Counted from the first letter of the stretch, positions 41,025 through 50,703 are shown. The stretch is DNA of 64,000 nucleotides from Rhizobium sp. L43 (GCF_002531725.1 NZ_NWSQ01000024.1:41088-105087), one strand, 5' to 3'. Notes: generated from the letters alone by a model not told the origin. Numbers and translations are program-made.

Positions 41025-41327
41025 CTACCGGATCGGTTCGTGCACGGTGACGAGCTTGGTGCCATCCGGGAAGGTCGCCTCCACCTGAACGTCGTGGATC
41101 ATCTCGGCAATCCCCTCCATCACCTGATCGCGGCCAATCACATGGGCGCCGGTCTCCATCAGCTCGGCGACCGGACGACCGTCACGGGCGCCTTCGACGA
41201 CGAAATCGCTGATCAGCGCGATCGCTTCGGGATAGTTCAGCTTGACGCCGCGCTCCAGCCGCCGCCGCGCCACCATCGCCGCCATGGAAATCAGCAGCTT
41301 GTCTTTTTCTCTCGGAGTGAGGTTCAT
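41025..41327 (-). CDS. ureA: Urease gamma subunit UreA
   Basis: The 100-residue protein is UreA: MNLTPREKDKLLISMAAMVARRR begins it, and LNYPEAIALISDFVVEGARDG, EGIAEMIHDVQVEATFPDGTKLVTVHEPI are the family blocks. The start at 41327 gives the standard length. ureD is 28 bases upstream. Confidence 0.97.
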   Translation of the reverse strand: MNLTPREKDKLLISMAAMVARRRLERGVKLNYPEAIALISDFVVEGARDGRPVAELMETGAHVIGRDQVMEGIAEMIHDVQVEATFPDGTKLVTVHEPIR

Positions 41328-41355
41328 CGCTTGCCCATCTGCTTCATAGTCAAAT

Positions 41356-42177
41356 TCATAGATTCCAGACTTTCGGCACAGGCGCACCGTTGCGCAAGAC
41401 GGAAATGACCGGGATCAGGATTTTTCTCAGCGCGAAGCCGTCTGCTGCCGCAAGGCGAACGACGAGCTTGTCGCTCCAGGCGCTTGCCCCGCCCATCGTC
41501 CCTTCGACGAGCGGCCGCACCTTGCCGAGATGGGCTTCCGCCAGCGGACTGGTATAAAGCAGCGTTGCAAAGGCCACCTGCCCGCCGAGCACAGCCTGGC
41601 GCGCGGCCAGTGCCGCGATACCCTCGGAAAGTCTGAGCTCCTCGGCATGGATCAGCCGGCCCGCGCGGCGGATGCGCCAGCGGTCGCGGAACAGCCCCGT
41701 CTCCACCGTCTCGCCCATCGCCTTGCGGCCGAGCAGCACGGCCTCGACGGCCAGAAATTCGGCGCTGTCGTCAAGATCGACATCCAGTCGGCGGAAAAGT
41801 GCAGCCCGATCGAAGAGGATCGTTTCCTGCGGCAGCCAGTCGACGCGGGCCTGGGCTCCGACCTTGATGCTGGTCGTCACCTCGGCGATGCCGGCCGATG
41901 CCTTGTAGATCTTCTCGCAGGCCTGTGTGGTGACGTCGATGCGCGTGCCGGCGCCGGCATCGACGCTCCAATCCATCCGGTCGCCGCCCGTCAGCCCGCC
42001 AGCGGTATTGATGATGACGGCTTCCATCGAGCCATTGAAGGTATCCGGCAGGCGGATCTTCGCCGCGCCCTCCTGATAGAGCTCACGGATACGCGTGCGG
42101 CCATCGAACAGCTTTGCCGCCAGATGCCCGCGTCCCTCCGCTCTTTGCGGTCTCGTGCTCACCGCCGCAATCGTCAT
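41356..42177 (-). CDS. ureD: Urease accessory protein UreD
   Basis: The 273-residue protein is UreD/UreH: LAAKLFDGRTRIRELYQEGAAKIRLP near the start, NTAGGLTGGDRMDW, VTTQACEKIYKA and QETILFDRAALFRRLDVDL. It is the scaffold that holds apo-urease for UreF and UreG. The ATG at 42177 follows AAAGGGACGAT. It is the first gene of the urease operon; the promoter lies in the 152 bases before urtE. Confidence 0.94.
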   Translation of the reverse strand: MTIAAVSTRPQRAEGRGHLAAKLFDGRTRIRELYQEGAAKIRLPDTFNGSMEAVIINTAGGLTGGDRMDWSVDAGAGTRIDVTTQACEKIYKASAGIAEVTTSIKVGAQARVDWLPQETILFDRAALFRRLDVDLDDSAEFLAVEAVLLGRKAMGETVETGLFRDRWRIRRAGRLIHAEELRLSEGIAALAARQAVLGGQVAFATLLYTSPLAEAHLGKVRPLVEGTMGGASAWSDKLVVRLAAADGFALRKILIPVISVLRNGAPVPKVWNL

Positions 42178-42329
42178 ATCGTCCCTTTTTGGTCGCGACC
42201 CCGGGCTTTCGCTCAAGCGCGGGGATAGCGGAAAGTAAGCAATTCCCATGCCGTCCAGGGATGCCCGCAGCGGCGGCAGGGGATTTGCGAATTGCCGCAT
42301 CCCCTGCCGCAAAAAACGGCGTCTGCCGA

Positions 42330-43025
42330 TCAGACAGTCAGATGGCGGCGAGCCTCCGGCGTATCCAGCGTTTCGGCAAGCCCTTCATGGACGATCTCGC
42401 CACGATCCATAATGTAGACGTAATCGGCAAGCTCGCGGCAAAAGTCGAGATATTGTTCGACGAGCAGGATCGCCATCCCGGTGGAATCGCGGAGATAGCG
42501 GATCGCCCGGCCGATATCCTTGATGATCGACGGCTGAATGCCTTCGGTCGGCTCGTCGAGCACGAGGATTTTCGGCCGCGTCACCATGGCGCGGCCGATC
42601 GCCAGTTGCTGCTGCTGCCCGCCGGAAAGATCGCCGCCGCGCCGCGACAGCATCGACTTCAGCACCGGGAAGAGACTGAAAATGTCGTCGGGAATATTGC
42701 GGTCACGGCGGCCAAGCGGGGCAAAGCCGGTTTCGAGATTTTCCTTGACGGTCAGCAGCGGGAAGATCTCGCGGCCCTGCGGCACATAGCCGATGCCCTG
42801 CTTGGCGCGGGCAAAGGGCGGCAGGCCGTTGAGCCTGGTGTCGTTGAAGGTGACGGTGCCGGCCGACAGCGGATGCTGGCCGGTCACGGCGCGCAGAAGC
42901 GAGCTCTTGCCGACGCCGTTACGCCCCAGCACGCAGGTGATCTTGCCCATCTCGGCCTTGATCGAGATGCCGCGCAGCGCCTGGGCCGCGCCATAGTGCA
43001 GATTTGCGTTTTCGACTGTCAGCAT
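42330..43025 (-). CDS. urtE: Urea ABC transporter ATPase UrtE
   Basis: The 231-residue ATPase has Walker A GRNGVGKSSLL, signature LSGGQQQQLAIGRAMV and Walker B ILVLDEPTEGIQPS. Typical of the LivF branch. It reads ANLHYGAAQALRGIS at the start. It forms the urea importer with UrtD. Confidence 0.93.
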   Translation of the reverse strand: MLTVENANLHYGAAQALRGISIKAEMGKITCVLGRNGVGKSSLLRAVTGQHPLSAGTVTFNDTRLNGLPPFARAKQGIGYVPQGREIFPLLTVKENLETGFAPLGRRDRNIPDDIFSLFPVLKSMLSRRGGDLSGGQQQQLAIGRAMVTRPKILVLDEPTEGIQPSIIKDIGRAIRYLRDSTGMAILLVEQYLDFCRELADYVYIMDRGEIVHEGLAETLDTPEARRHLTV

Positions 43026-43043
43026 CCGTTCACCCGTTCCCCA

Positions 43044-43562
43044 TCAGTTCATCAGCGTGCGCCTCAGCATCTGCAAGGCGTGCTCCTGTTCTTTCGTTCT
43101 TTCGCCGCCGGTCTCGGCCACCTCCTCGGCAATGCCGATCAGTTGCTGACGCTCCTGCATGTCGAGCATCTTCAACCAGAGATCCCGGAACCGGCGGATC
43201 GGATCTTCGGGACTGGTGACGTTTTTGGACGCCCATTCGCCGAAAACCAGCACCTCTTCCATGTCGCCCGGCCGGATGATGCCTTTCATGCGGCTGCGGA
43301 TGACCTCTTTCGCAGCGTCGAGATACATCGGCTTTTCCTTGGCAAGGCAGAAGAAAAAGGCCACCGCCGCAATCGCCGGATCGGCGATCGAGGCCAGCGG
43401 CGCGACCTCGGCCTGCTTGCGAAACTTTTTGCGCTTATAAGCGCCGCGCATCCGTTCGACGGAATCGATGATCTCGTTTCCTGCCTCACGCACCATTTTA
43501 AGACGCCAATACCAGATGACCGCGCCGCTGATCGCCGCGACCAGAATACCGAGAAAAGCCAT
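43044..43562 (-). CDS. Hypothetical membrane-anchored helical protein in the urea transporter operon
   Basis: This 172-residue protein begins with one hydrophobic helix (MAFLGILVAAISGAVIWYW), followed by a basic coiled segment (KRKKFRKQAE). The rest is an all-helical domain (AAVAFFFCLAKEKPMYLDAAKEVI and DPIRRFRDLWLKMLDMQERQQLIG) reminiscent of TerB-like folds. Located 18 bases upstream of urtE, in the same direction. Not part of the usual urtABCDE set. A TTG start gives five more residues. Confidence 0.7.
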   Translation of the reverse strand: MAFLGILVAAISGAVIWYWRLKMVREAGNEIIDSVERMRGAYKRKKFRKQAEVAPLASIADPAIAAVAFFFCLAKEKPMYLDAAKEVIRSRMKGIIRPGDMEEVLVFGEWASKNVTSPEDPIRRFRDLWLKMLDMQERQQLIGIAEEVAETGGERTKEQEHALQMLRRTLMN

Positions 43563-43638
43563 GATGAAACCCCACAATAAAACCCGCCCGTTTTAGAGCG
43601 TTTTCTTTTGTCAGGTTCAAGCCTGTAAGTTGCATTGA

Positions 43639-44394
43639 TCACCGCCCCAGATAATTCTCGATCACCTTCGGATCCGAGCTGACGAAATCGATCGACCCTT
43701 CCGCCAGCACCGAGCCCTCGGCAAGGCACGTCACCTTGACGCCGAGGTCGCGGATGAAGCCCATATCGTGCTCGACGACGACCACCGAGCGGGTCCTGGC
43801 GATATCCTTGAGCAGGATCGCGGTTTCCGCCGTTTCCGCATCCGTCATGCCGGCCACCGGTTCGTCGACGAGCAGCAGCTTCGGCTCCTGCGCCAAGAGC
43901 ATGCCGATCTCCAGCCACTGCTTCTGCCCGTGCGAAAGGTTGGCGGCGAATTCGTCGCGGCGGTGCGTCAGCCGCACCGTTTCGAGGATCTCCTCGATAC
44001 GTGCCTTGTCCTCGCCCGAAAGCCGGTAGAACAGCGTCGAGAACACGCCACGGCGCCGGTTCAGCGCCAGCTCCAGATTGTCCCAGACCGTATGGCTTTC
44101 GAATACCGTCGGCTTCTGGAATTTGCGGCCGATGCCGAGCTGGGCGATGTCGGCCTCGTCTTTCCTGGTGAGGTCGATCGTGCCGTTGAAGAACACCTCG
44201 CCTTCGTCGGGCCTGGTTTTGCCGGTGATGATATCCATCATCGTCGTCTTGCCGGCGCCGTTCGGGCCGATAATGGCTCTGAGTTCGCCGGGCTCGATGA
44301 CGATCGACAGCGAATTCAACGCCTTGAAACCGTCGAAGGAAACCGAGACGCCGCTGAGATAAAGCACGCTGGTGGGTTTGACATCGGGAATCAT
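43639..44394 (-). CDS. urtD: Urea ABC transporter ATPase UrtD
   Basis: The 251-residue ATPase has GPNGAGKTTMMDIITGKT, signature LSHGQKQWLEIGMLL and Walker B LLLVDEPVAGMTD. LSHGQKQWLEIG is typical of UrtD. The ATG at 44394 has GGAG eight bases before; a GTG at 44403 would overlap the urtC stop. Confidence 0.93.
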   Translation of the reverse strand: MIPDVKPTSVLYLSGVSVSFDGFKALNSLSIVIEPGELRAIIGPNGAGKTTMMDIITGKTRPDEGEVFFNGTIDLTRKDEADIAQLGIGRKFQKPTVFESHTVWDNLELALNRRRGVFSTLFYRLSGEDKARIEEILETVRLTHRRDEFAANLSHGQKQWLEIGMLLAQEPKLLLVDEPVAGMTDAETAETAILLKDIARTRSVVVVEHDMGFIRDLGVKVTCLAEGSVLAEGSIDFVSSDPKVIENYLGR

Positions 44395-44399
44395 CGTGC

Positions 44400-45563
44400 T
44401 CACTCCGCCGCCTGGATTTTCGGTTCGATGCCGTCTTCCTGCACCGCGGGCGGGACCGCAGCGGAGACGGCTTTCCGTTTGCCGAGATATTGCGCGATCG
44501 TGCCGACGACACCCTTCGGCAGGAACAGCGTGACGGCGACAAAGAGGCCACCGAGCGCAAACAGCCAGAACTCCGGAAAGAGACCGGTGAAGATCGTCTT
44601 GCCGCCGTTAACGAGGATCGCGCCGATGATTGGGCCGATCAGCGTCGCCCGTCCACCGACAGCCGTCCAGATGACGACTTCGATCGAGTTGGCGGGAGCG
44701 AATTCGCCGGGGTTGATGATGCCGACCTGCGGCACGTAGAGCGCGCCGGCAATGCCTGCCATCATCGCCGAGACGACGAAGGTCAAAAGTTTGAAATGCT
44801 CGACGCGGTAGCCGAGGAAGCGCGTGCGGCTTTCGGCATCACGCACGCCGACCAGCACCTTGCCGAACTTCGAACGAACGATCGCCGAGGCAAGCAGCAA
44901 CGACAGCGCCAGGAAGATCGCGGTTGCCGCAAAGAGGGCTGCACGCGTGCCGTCGGCCTGGACGTTGAAGCCGATAATATCCTTGAAATCGGTCAGGCCG
45001 TTGTTGCCGCCAAAACCCATGTCGTTGCGGAAGAAGGCGAGCAGCAGCGCGTAGGTCATCGCCTGGGTGATGATCGAGAGATAGACGCCGTTGACGCGTG
45101 AGCGGAAGGCGAACCAACCGAAAACGAAGGCAAGCAGGCCGGGCACGACGAGAACCATCAGCGCCGCAAACCAGAAATGGTTGAAGCCGTACCAGAACCA
45201 GGGCAGATCCTTCCAGTTCAGGAACACCATGAAGTCGGGCAGAACAGGATCGCCGTAGCTGCCGCGGGTGCCGATCTGGCGCATCAGATACATGCCCATC
45301 GCATAGCCGCCGAGCGCGAAGAATGCGCCGTGGCCGAGCGAGAGGATGCCGCAAAAGCCCCAGACGAGATCGAGCGCAAGCGCCAGCAGCGCATAGGTCA
45401 GATACTTGCCGAACAGCGACATGATATAGGTCGGCACGTGCAGCGGGTTGGTCGGCCCGGTCATCAGGTTCAGGACTGGAACGAGAATGGCGACCAGAAG
45501 CAAGAGGGCGATGGCAATGACGATCTTGCGATCGAGAGACCGGAGAAGGAAGGCCGTTATCAT
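44400..45563 (-). CDS. urtC: Urea ABC transporter permease UrtC
   Basis: The 387-residue LivM-type permease has about ten hydrophobic helices (IAIALLLLVAILVPVLNLM near the start, then LSLGHGAFFALGGYAMGMYL, and the EAA-like VGVRDAESRTRFLGYRVEHFKLL). Its start overlaps the urtB stop by four bases. A short C-terminal tail follows. Confidence 0.93.
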   Translation of the reverse strand: MITAFLLRSLDRKIVIAIALLLLVAILVPVLNLMTGPTNPLHVPTYIMSLFGKYLTYALLALALDLVWGFCGILSLGHGAFFALGGYAMGMYLMRQIGTRGSYGDPVLPDFMVFLNWKDLPWFWYGFNHFWFAALMVLVVPGLLAFVFGWFAFRSRVNGVYLSIITQAMTYALLLAFFRNDMGFGGNNGLTDFKDIIGFNVQADGTRAALFAATAIFLALSLLLASAIVRSKFGKVLVGVRDAESRTRFLGYRVEHFKLLTFVVSAMMAGIAGALYVPQVGIINPGEFAPANSIEVVIWTAVGGRATLIGPIIGAILVNGGKTIFTGLFPEFWLFALGGLFVAVTLFLPKGVVGTIAQYLGKRKAVSAAVPPAVQEDGIEPKIQAAE

Positions 45564-47212
45564 GCTTCCACCGCCCTTCCTTTGAGTGCGAAGAGCCCGC
45601 GCGGACGCTTCTGGATGAAGAGAATGATGAGAACAAGCACCAGGATCTTGCCGAGCACGGCGCCGGCGAAGGGCTCGAGGAACTTGTTGACGACACCGAG
45701 CGACAGAGCGCCGACCAGCGTGCCCCAGAGATTGCCGACACCGCCGAAGACGACGACCATGAAGCTGTCGATGATGTAGGACTGGCCGAGGTTCGGCGAG
45801 ACGTTGTCGATCTGGCTGAGCGCCACGCCGGCAATGCCGGCAATGCCCGAACCGAGCGCGAAGGTGAAGGCATCGACCCAGCCGGTGCGGATCCCCATCG
45901 ACGAGGCCATGCGCCGGTTCTGCGTGACGGCGCGCATCTGCAGGCCGAAGGCGGAGCGTTTCAAAAGCATGAGCAGCGCCAGGAACACGACCATCGAGAA
46001 GACGATGATCCAGAGCCGGTTCCAGGTGATGGCGAGCCCGCCGAGATCGAACGCGCCGGACATCCAGCTCGGATTGCGGACCTCGCGATTGGTCGGGCCG
46101 AAAATACTGCGCACCGCCTGCTGCAGGATCAGCGACACGCCCCAGGTGGCGAGCAGCGTTTCGAGCGGCCGGCCGTAGAGATAGCGGATGACGGCCCGCT
46201 CGATAACCAGACCGACAAAGCCGGTAAAAACGAAGGCGGCCGGCACCGCAAAGGCCAGGGAATAATCGGCCAGTTCCGGAAAGGCCGCGGCGATGTACTC
46301 CTGCACGACATAGGTCGTATAGGCGCCGATCATCACCATTTCGCCATGCGCCATATTGATGACGCCCATGACGCCGAAGGTGATCGCCAGGCCGATCGCC
46401 GCAAGCAGGAGCACCGAACCGAGCGACAGACCATACCAGACGTTCTGGATGACGTCCCACAACGCCAGGTCGCGATTGATGGAGCTGATATTCGACTGGA
46501 TCGCCGGCTTCAAATCATCGGGCGCGGTTTCGAGCGTGGTCGTGAGAATGGTCAGCGCATCGCGATTGCCGCGCGCCGCGATCGTATCGATTGCAGCCTT
46601 CTTGTCCTCGACGCTCGCATCCGTCTTCAACAGCAGCACGGCGCGCGCCGCTTCCATCGTAGTCTTGATCTCCGCGTCCTTCTCGGTCGCAAGCGCCGAA
46701 TTCAGCAGCTCGAGATTGGCGGGATCGGCGTCTTTCAGCAGTCCCTGTGCGGCGGCAAGCCGCGCGGAACGATCCGGGCTCATCAGCGTCAGCTGGCTGT
46801 TGGCGGCGCTGATGACGCCGCGAAGCGCGTTGTTGATTTTGACCTTGGTCATCATGTCAGGATCGACATCGTCAGCGGCTTCGCCGGTGATCGGATCGGA
46901 ATAGGTCGGTTCGTCATCGGTACCGCCCTGAAGGAGCACCGGGCCGCCGTCGGAGTTGACGTAGAGAAGGCCGCCGCTCAACTGCTGCAGGATCTGGCTG
47001 ACATGCGGGTCCTTGGAGGCGACCAGCGCCTTGATGGCCGCTTCACGTTCCGAGAAATCGCCGACGCCGAGCGCGTCGATGAGGACATGAATATCGCCCT
47101 CGGCCCGGACTTCGCCCGAAAATGTCAGACTTGAAAAGGACAGGTCCGAAAAAGTCAGGCCCGAAAAAGTCAGACAAAGCGTGATGAGGAAAATCTTTAT
47201 GGCGCGATACAT
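45560..47212 (-). CDS. urtB: Urea ABC transporter permease UrtB with extra periplasmic domain
   Basis: The 550-residue protein has a signal-like N-terminus, then a periplasmic alpha-helical domain of about 200 residues with HEAT-like repeats (EREAAIKALVASKDP, SARLAAAQGLLKDADPANLELL, DALTILTTTLETAPDD), then a LivH-type membrane domain (GLSLGSVLLLAAIGLAITFGV, MINMAHGEM, VTQNRRMASSMGIRTG). UrtB with this additional domain is known in bacterial urea transporters. The start at 47212 was chosen over the long open frame for the signal peptide. Confidence 0.92.
   Translation of the reverse strand: MYRAIKIFLITLCLTFSGLTFSDLSFSSLTFSGEVRAEGDIHVLIDALGVGDFSEREAAIKALVASKDPHVSQILQQLSGGLLYVNSDGGPVLLQGGTDDEPTYSDPITGEAADDVDPDMMTKVKINNALRGVISAANSQLTLMSPDRSARLAAAQGLLKDADPANLELLNSALATEKDAEIKTTMEAARAVLLLKTDASVEDKKAAIDTIAARGNRDALTILTTTLETAPDDLKPAIQSNISSINRDLALWDVIQNVWYGLSLGSVLLLAAIGLAITFGVMGVINMAHGEMVMIGAYTTYVVQEYIAAAFPELADYSLAFAVPAAFVFTGFVGLVIERAVIRYLYGRPLETLLATWGVSLILQQAVRSIFGPTNREVRNPSWMSGAFDLGGLAITWNRLWIIVFSMVVFLALLMLLKRSAFGLQMRAVTQNRRMASSMGIRTGWVDAFTFALGSGIAGIAGVALSQIDNVSPNLGQSYIIDSFMVVVFGGVGNLWGTLVGALSLGVVNKFLEPFAGAVLGKILVLVLIILFIQKRPRGLFALKGRAVEA
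47114..47173 (-). repeat. 15-base tandem repeats in the urtB signal peptide
   Basis: Four copies of a 15-base unit code for LTFSG, LTFSD, LSFSS and LTFSG at residues 14-33. The copies differ at a few bases; they look like recent expansion by slippage. Confidence 0.8.
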
Positions 47213-47324
47213 ATGCTTTCTCGCCCTTGATATCGTCGGCCTTGCGGCGCAATCGCCGGGACGGAGCTTCCGCCCGGGATCACCCGGACGGAAGTCACGC
47301 GGCATCGATCGTTCGAAGGATCTG

Positions 47325-48617
47325 TCAGGAGCCCTTGCCACCGCACTTGCCGGTGGCAACGTTGAAGTTGCCGCAGGACATCGGCTTGCGCCAATCGGAG
47401 ATCAGATCCTTGGAGTCCGGAAGGTAATCCGACCATTCGTCGCCGACGACGGCAGGCGTCTGCTGGACGATTTCGAACTGGCCGTCAGCCTGGATTTCAC
47501 CGATCAGCACCGGCTTGGTGATGTGATGGTTCGGCATAACGGTGGCATAACCGCCGGAGAGGTTCGGAACGCTGACGCCAATGATGGAGTCGAGAACCTT
47601 GTCGGTATCGGTCGTGCCGGCAGCCTGGACGGCCTTAACCCATGCGTTGAAGCCGATATAGGCCGCTTCCATCGGGTCGTTGGTCACGCGCTTATCGTTC
47701 TTGGTGAATGCATGCCAGTCCTTGATGAACTTCTTGTTGGCCGGGCTTTCCACGGACTCGAAGTAGTTCCAGGCAGCGAGATGGCCGACGAGCGGCTTGG
47801 TGTCGAGACCGGCAAGCTCTTCTTCGCCGACCGAGAAGGCGACCACCGGGATGTCGGTTGCCTTGATGCCCTTGTTACCCAGTTCCTTGTAGAACGGAAC
47901 ATTGGCGTCGCCGTTGATCGTCGAGACGACGGCGGTCTTCTTGCCGGCCGAACCGAATTCCTTGATCTTGGAAACTTCGGTCTGCCAGTCGGAGAAGCCG
48001 AACGGCGTGTAGTTGGTCATGATGTCTTCTTTCGGAATACCCTTCGAAATCAGGTATGCCTCGAGAATCTTGTTGGTCGTGCGCGGGTAGACGTAGTCGG
48101 TCCCTTCGAGCACGAAGCGCTTGACGCCTTCTTTTTCCATCAAATAGTCGACGGCCGGAATGGCTTGCTGGTTCGGAGCCGCACCGGTGTAGAAGATGTT
48201 GCGCGAGGATTCTTCGCCTTCGTACTGCACGGGATAGAAGAGCAGTGAATTCAGCTCTTCGAAAACAGGCAGCACGGATTTGCGCGAGGAGGAGGTCCAG
48301 CAGCCGAAGACGGCGGCGACCTTGTCCTTTTCGATCAGCTCGCGGGCCTTTTCGGCAAACAGCGGCCAGTCGGAAGCCGGATCGACGACGACGGCCTCGA
48401 GCTTCTTGCCGAGAAGGCCGCCCTTCTTGTTCTGCTCATCGATGAGCATCAGCATGGCATCTTTCAGCGTGGTTTCCGAAATCGCCATCGTGCCCGAAAG
48501 CGAATGCAATACGCCGACCTTGATCGTATCTTCGGCAGCCACCGCGCCGTGGAAAGCGGCCGACGCCGCCATGACGGCACCGAGCGCAGCACCGGTGATC
48601 GTGGATCTGAAATTCAT
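47325..48617 (-). CDS. urtA: Urea-binding protein UrtA
   Basis: The 430-residue protein has a Sec signal (ITGAALGAVMAASAAFHGAVAA), then the type I binding-protein fold: DTIKVGVLHSLSGTMAISE at the start, EDIMTNYTPFGFSDW and GGYATVMPNHHITKPV near the end. This matches the UrtA/FmdD family. GAGGGG before the ATG at 48617. It would capture urea in the periplasm. Confidence 0.93.
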   Translation of the reverse strand: MNFRSTITGAALGAVMAASAAFHGAVAAEDTIKVGVLHSLSGTMAISETTLKDAMLMLIDEQNKKGGLLGKKLEAVVVDPASDWPLFAEKARELIEKDKVAAVFGCWTSSSRKSVLPVFEELNSLLFYPVQYEGEESSRNIFYTGAAPNQQAIPAVDYLMEKEGVKRFVLEGTDYVYPRTTNKILEAYLISKGIPKEDIMTNYTPFGFSDWQTEVSKIKEFGSAGKKTAVVSTINGDANVPFYKELGNKGIKATDIPVVAFSVGEEELAGLDTKPLVGHLAAWNYFESVESPANKKFIKDWHAFTKNDKRVTNDPMEAAYIGFNAWVKAVQAAGTTDTDKVLDSIIGVSVPNLSGGYATVMPNHHITKPVLIGEIQADGQFEIVQQTPAVVGDEWSDYLPDSKDLISDWRKPMSCGNFNVATGKCGGKGS

Positions 48618-48807
48618 CTGTTTGAGCCCCTCTTCTTGTTCCGCAACAGGCCGGAAACGGAATTTAACTGTTGCCGAGGGGACTATCGGGCGCTGCAACG
48701 CAAAAACACATACGCAAAATGACGTAGGCGCAGGGGGCAAACGGGCTGATTGGAAAAGCAAGGGCATCCCGCAGCTGGGGATGCCCTCTTGGTTCGGAGA
48801 CGGGGAA

Positions 48808-50703
48808 TTAGCCGTCGATCGTCAAGGTCACGACCGTCGGGCCATAGGAGAGGCTGGCCTTGTGGCCGGGAACGGTGACCTTGCCGAAGGCGCCGGAAAG
48901 GGCACCCGCCTTCAGGATCTCGATCTTCGTCCCGGGCGCCGGGGCATAGCCATTGGCAAGCGTCACGTCGAGATCGCCGGCCAGCGCCGCCTTGCCTTCG
49001 ACGGTCAGCGTGCCTGCGCCGTTCGCGCCGAGTGCCAGCTTCGCCGCCGCATTGGCGGATTGCTGATAATCGCCGCCCACGGTCAGAGGCTTGTCGGCCG
49101 CCACAACGAGCGAGCCGCCATTGATCGTCAGCCCGGCGGTGCCGAAGGCGGAGGACGACCCGGCAACCAGCACCCCTTCTTCCAACACGGTACCGCCGGC
49201 ATAGCTGTTGGCACCGGAAAGACCGAGAATGCCGCTGCCGCGCTTCACCAGCCTACCCTTGCCGCCGATGTCGTTGCGCCAGCTATCGATCGCATTGAAG
49301 CCGCCCTTTGCATCGTCCATCGTCACGGTCACATCCTGCTCGAAGGCGCCGTAACCATCGGCGGCGGCAAACAGGTTGAGGCGGCCGTAACCTTCCGCAT
49401 CATCGATGAGCGGATAGCCCGACGCGATCTCCGTCGTCTTCAATACGTCGCGGCGCTGCTCGCCGTTGAGATAGGGCAGACGCGTTTCGAGAAGCGCTTC
49501 GGCACCCTGCGGCACGCGCGCCGGCTGGTCGGTCGCATGGATCGTCGGCAGCCCGTAGCTCAGGCGCTGCAGCACGTAGGCGCGGTTGGCGTCATGATCG
49601 GCAAAACGGTCTGCGGCGAGCGGTGCCGCGTGCGCGGCGACTTCGAGTGCGCCCGCATCCGCAACGCCCGACTTGGCGACGAGCCATGACTGCGCCTGGG
49701 CGTAAGCATCGCCCTTCAGCGCCGCGTTGTCGGCCTTGTTCAGATTATAGACCACCGTCGCGGTGCCGAGCATGCGGCCACCCATCACGTCGAGAGGGGA
49801 ATGCATGCCGGCGAGGATGCGGTCTTCGCCCAGTTCGCTAGCGCGTGTGATCATTTCCTGAAAGCGCTGCGGCACGAGGTAAGCCATGGCGAGCGCATCG
49901 CGCCAGGCTTCCGCCGTATGACCGCTCGGGAACCCGCCGTCCTCGACCGGCTTGCCGCTCTTGGCAGGCTCCAGCGTGGGAACGACCGACACGTCCTGGC
50001 TCCAGCGATAGGGGCGGCCATATTTGAAATAGCGCTTGGCGGGCTCGGTCGAGCCGTCACCGCTTGCGGCGTTGATGAAGTCGATTGCAAGGCCCATGTC
50101 CGGGTTGGCATCGGTCTTGTTTTCCGTGTCCGGCTTGCTGCCGGCACCGCGATTATTGCCCTTGTCATCATATTTGACCGTCGTTGCGTCAGCCGCCACC
50201 TCGGTGATCGTCGTGGTCTGCTTGGAGCCGGCCTTCCAGGCATCCGTCAGCGGGCCGAGACCATCGACGATGCTGGCATTCTTGCCGCGCCGATCGTCGA
50301 GATAGGCGGCCACCGCCTGCTCGGCCGTCCGCGCCCGCGTCGCCTTGACGACATAGGCGATGTTGGCGTCATGGACGGCCTGGTTGACGACTTGACCGTC
50401 GGTCTTGCTGGCGGGAATGCCGTCCCAATCCGTCTTGGCGACCGCCGGGCAATTGTCCTTGGCCGGGGCGTCGACACCCGCATCGACGAAAGCTGTGCGC
50501 GGGGTCCAGATTTCGAGGAAGCCGGAGAGAAGGTGAACGGCGGCGTTGGTGTCCACCGTCGAGAAGCAGGCGTCACCGCGCTTGTTGGTGTTTCCGGCTT
50601 CCGCATAAGGCGCTATTGCCTGCTCGGCGCTGGCAAAAGACGGCACGATGGAAAGAAGGCAGACGAGGGCAGTGCTCAGGCGGCAAAGGCTTAAAGCAGA
50701 CAT
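48808..50703 (-). CDS. PAP2-type acid phosphatase with C-terminal autotransporter-like repeat
   Basis: The 631-residue secreted protein (signal ALVCLLSIVPSFASA) has a PAP2/vanadium haloperoxidase-type domain: KYGRPYRW (K and R) near 215, GGFPSGHTAEAW near 250 and SELGEDRILAGMHSPLDVMGG near 285 with the catalytic His. The C-terminus after residue about 470 has a beta-rich segment (GGTVLEEGVLVAGSSSAFG) like the autotransporter-associated repeat of passenger domains. No beta-barrel follows. Outer-surface or periplasmic phosphatase, substrate unknown. It stands alone between urtA and the kinase gene. Confidence 0.8.
   Translation of the reverse strand: MSALSLCRLSTALVCLLSIVPSFASAEQAIAPYAEAGNTNKRGDACFSTVDTNAAVHLLSGFLEIWTPRTAFVDAGVDAPAKDNCPAVAKTDWDGIPASKTDGQVVNQAVHDANIAYVVKATRARTAEQAVAAYLDDRRGKNASIVDGLGPLTDAWKAGSKQTTTITEVAADATTVKYDDKGNNRGAGSKPDTENKTDANPDMGLAIDFINAASGDGSTEPAKRYFKYGRPYRWSQDVSVVPTLEPAKSGKPVEDGGFPSGHTAEAWRDALAMAYLVPQRFQEMITRASELGEDRILAGMHSPLDVMGGRMLGTATVVYNLNKADNAALKGDAYAQAQSWLVAKSGVADAGALEVAAHAAPLAADRFADHDANRAYVLQRLSYGLPTIHATDQPARVPQGAEALLETRLPYLNGEQRRDVLKTTEIASGYPLIDDAEGYGRLNLFAAADGYGAFEQDVTVTMDDAKGGFNAIDSWRNDIGGKGRLVKRGSGILGLSGANSYAGGTVLEEGVLVAGSSSAFGTAGLTINGGSLVVAADKPLTVGGDYQQSANAAAKLALGANGAGTLTVEGKAALAGDLDVTLANGYAPAPGTKIEILKAGALSGAFGKVTVPGHKASLSYGPTVVTLTIDG

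Noticed and set aside
42114..43580. 488-codon open frame on the plus strand
   Set aside because: Antisense to urtE and its neighbour; shadow of GC-rich coding.
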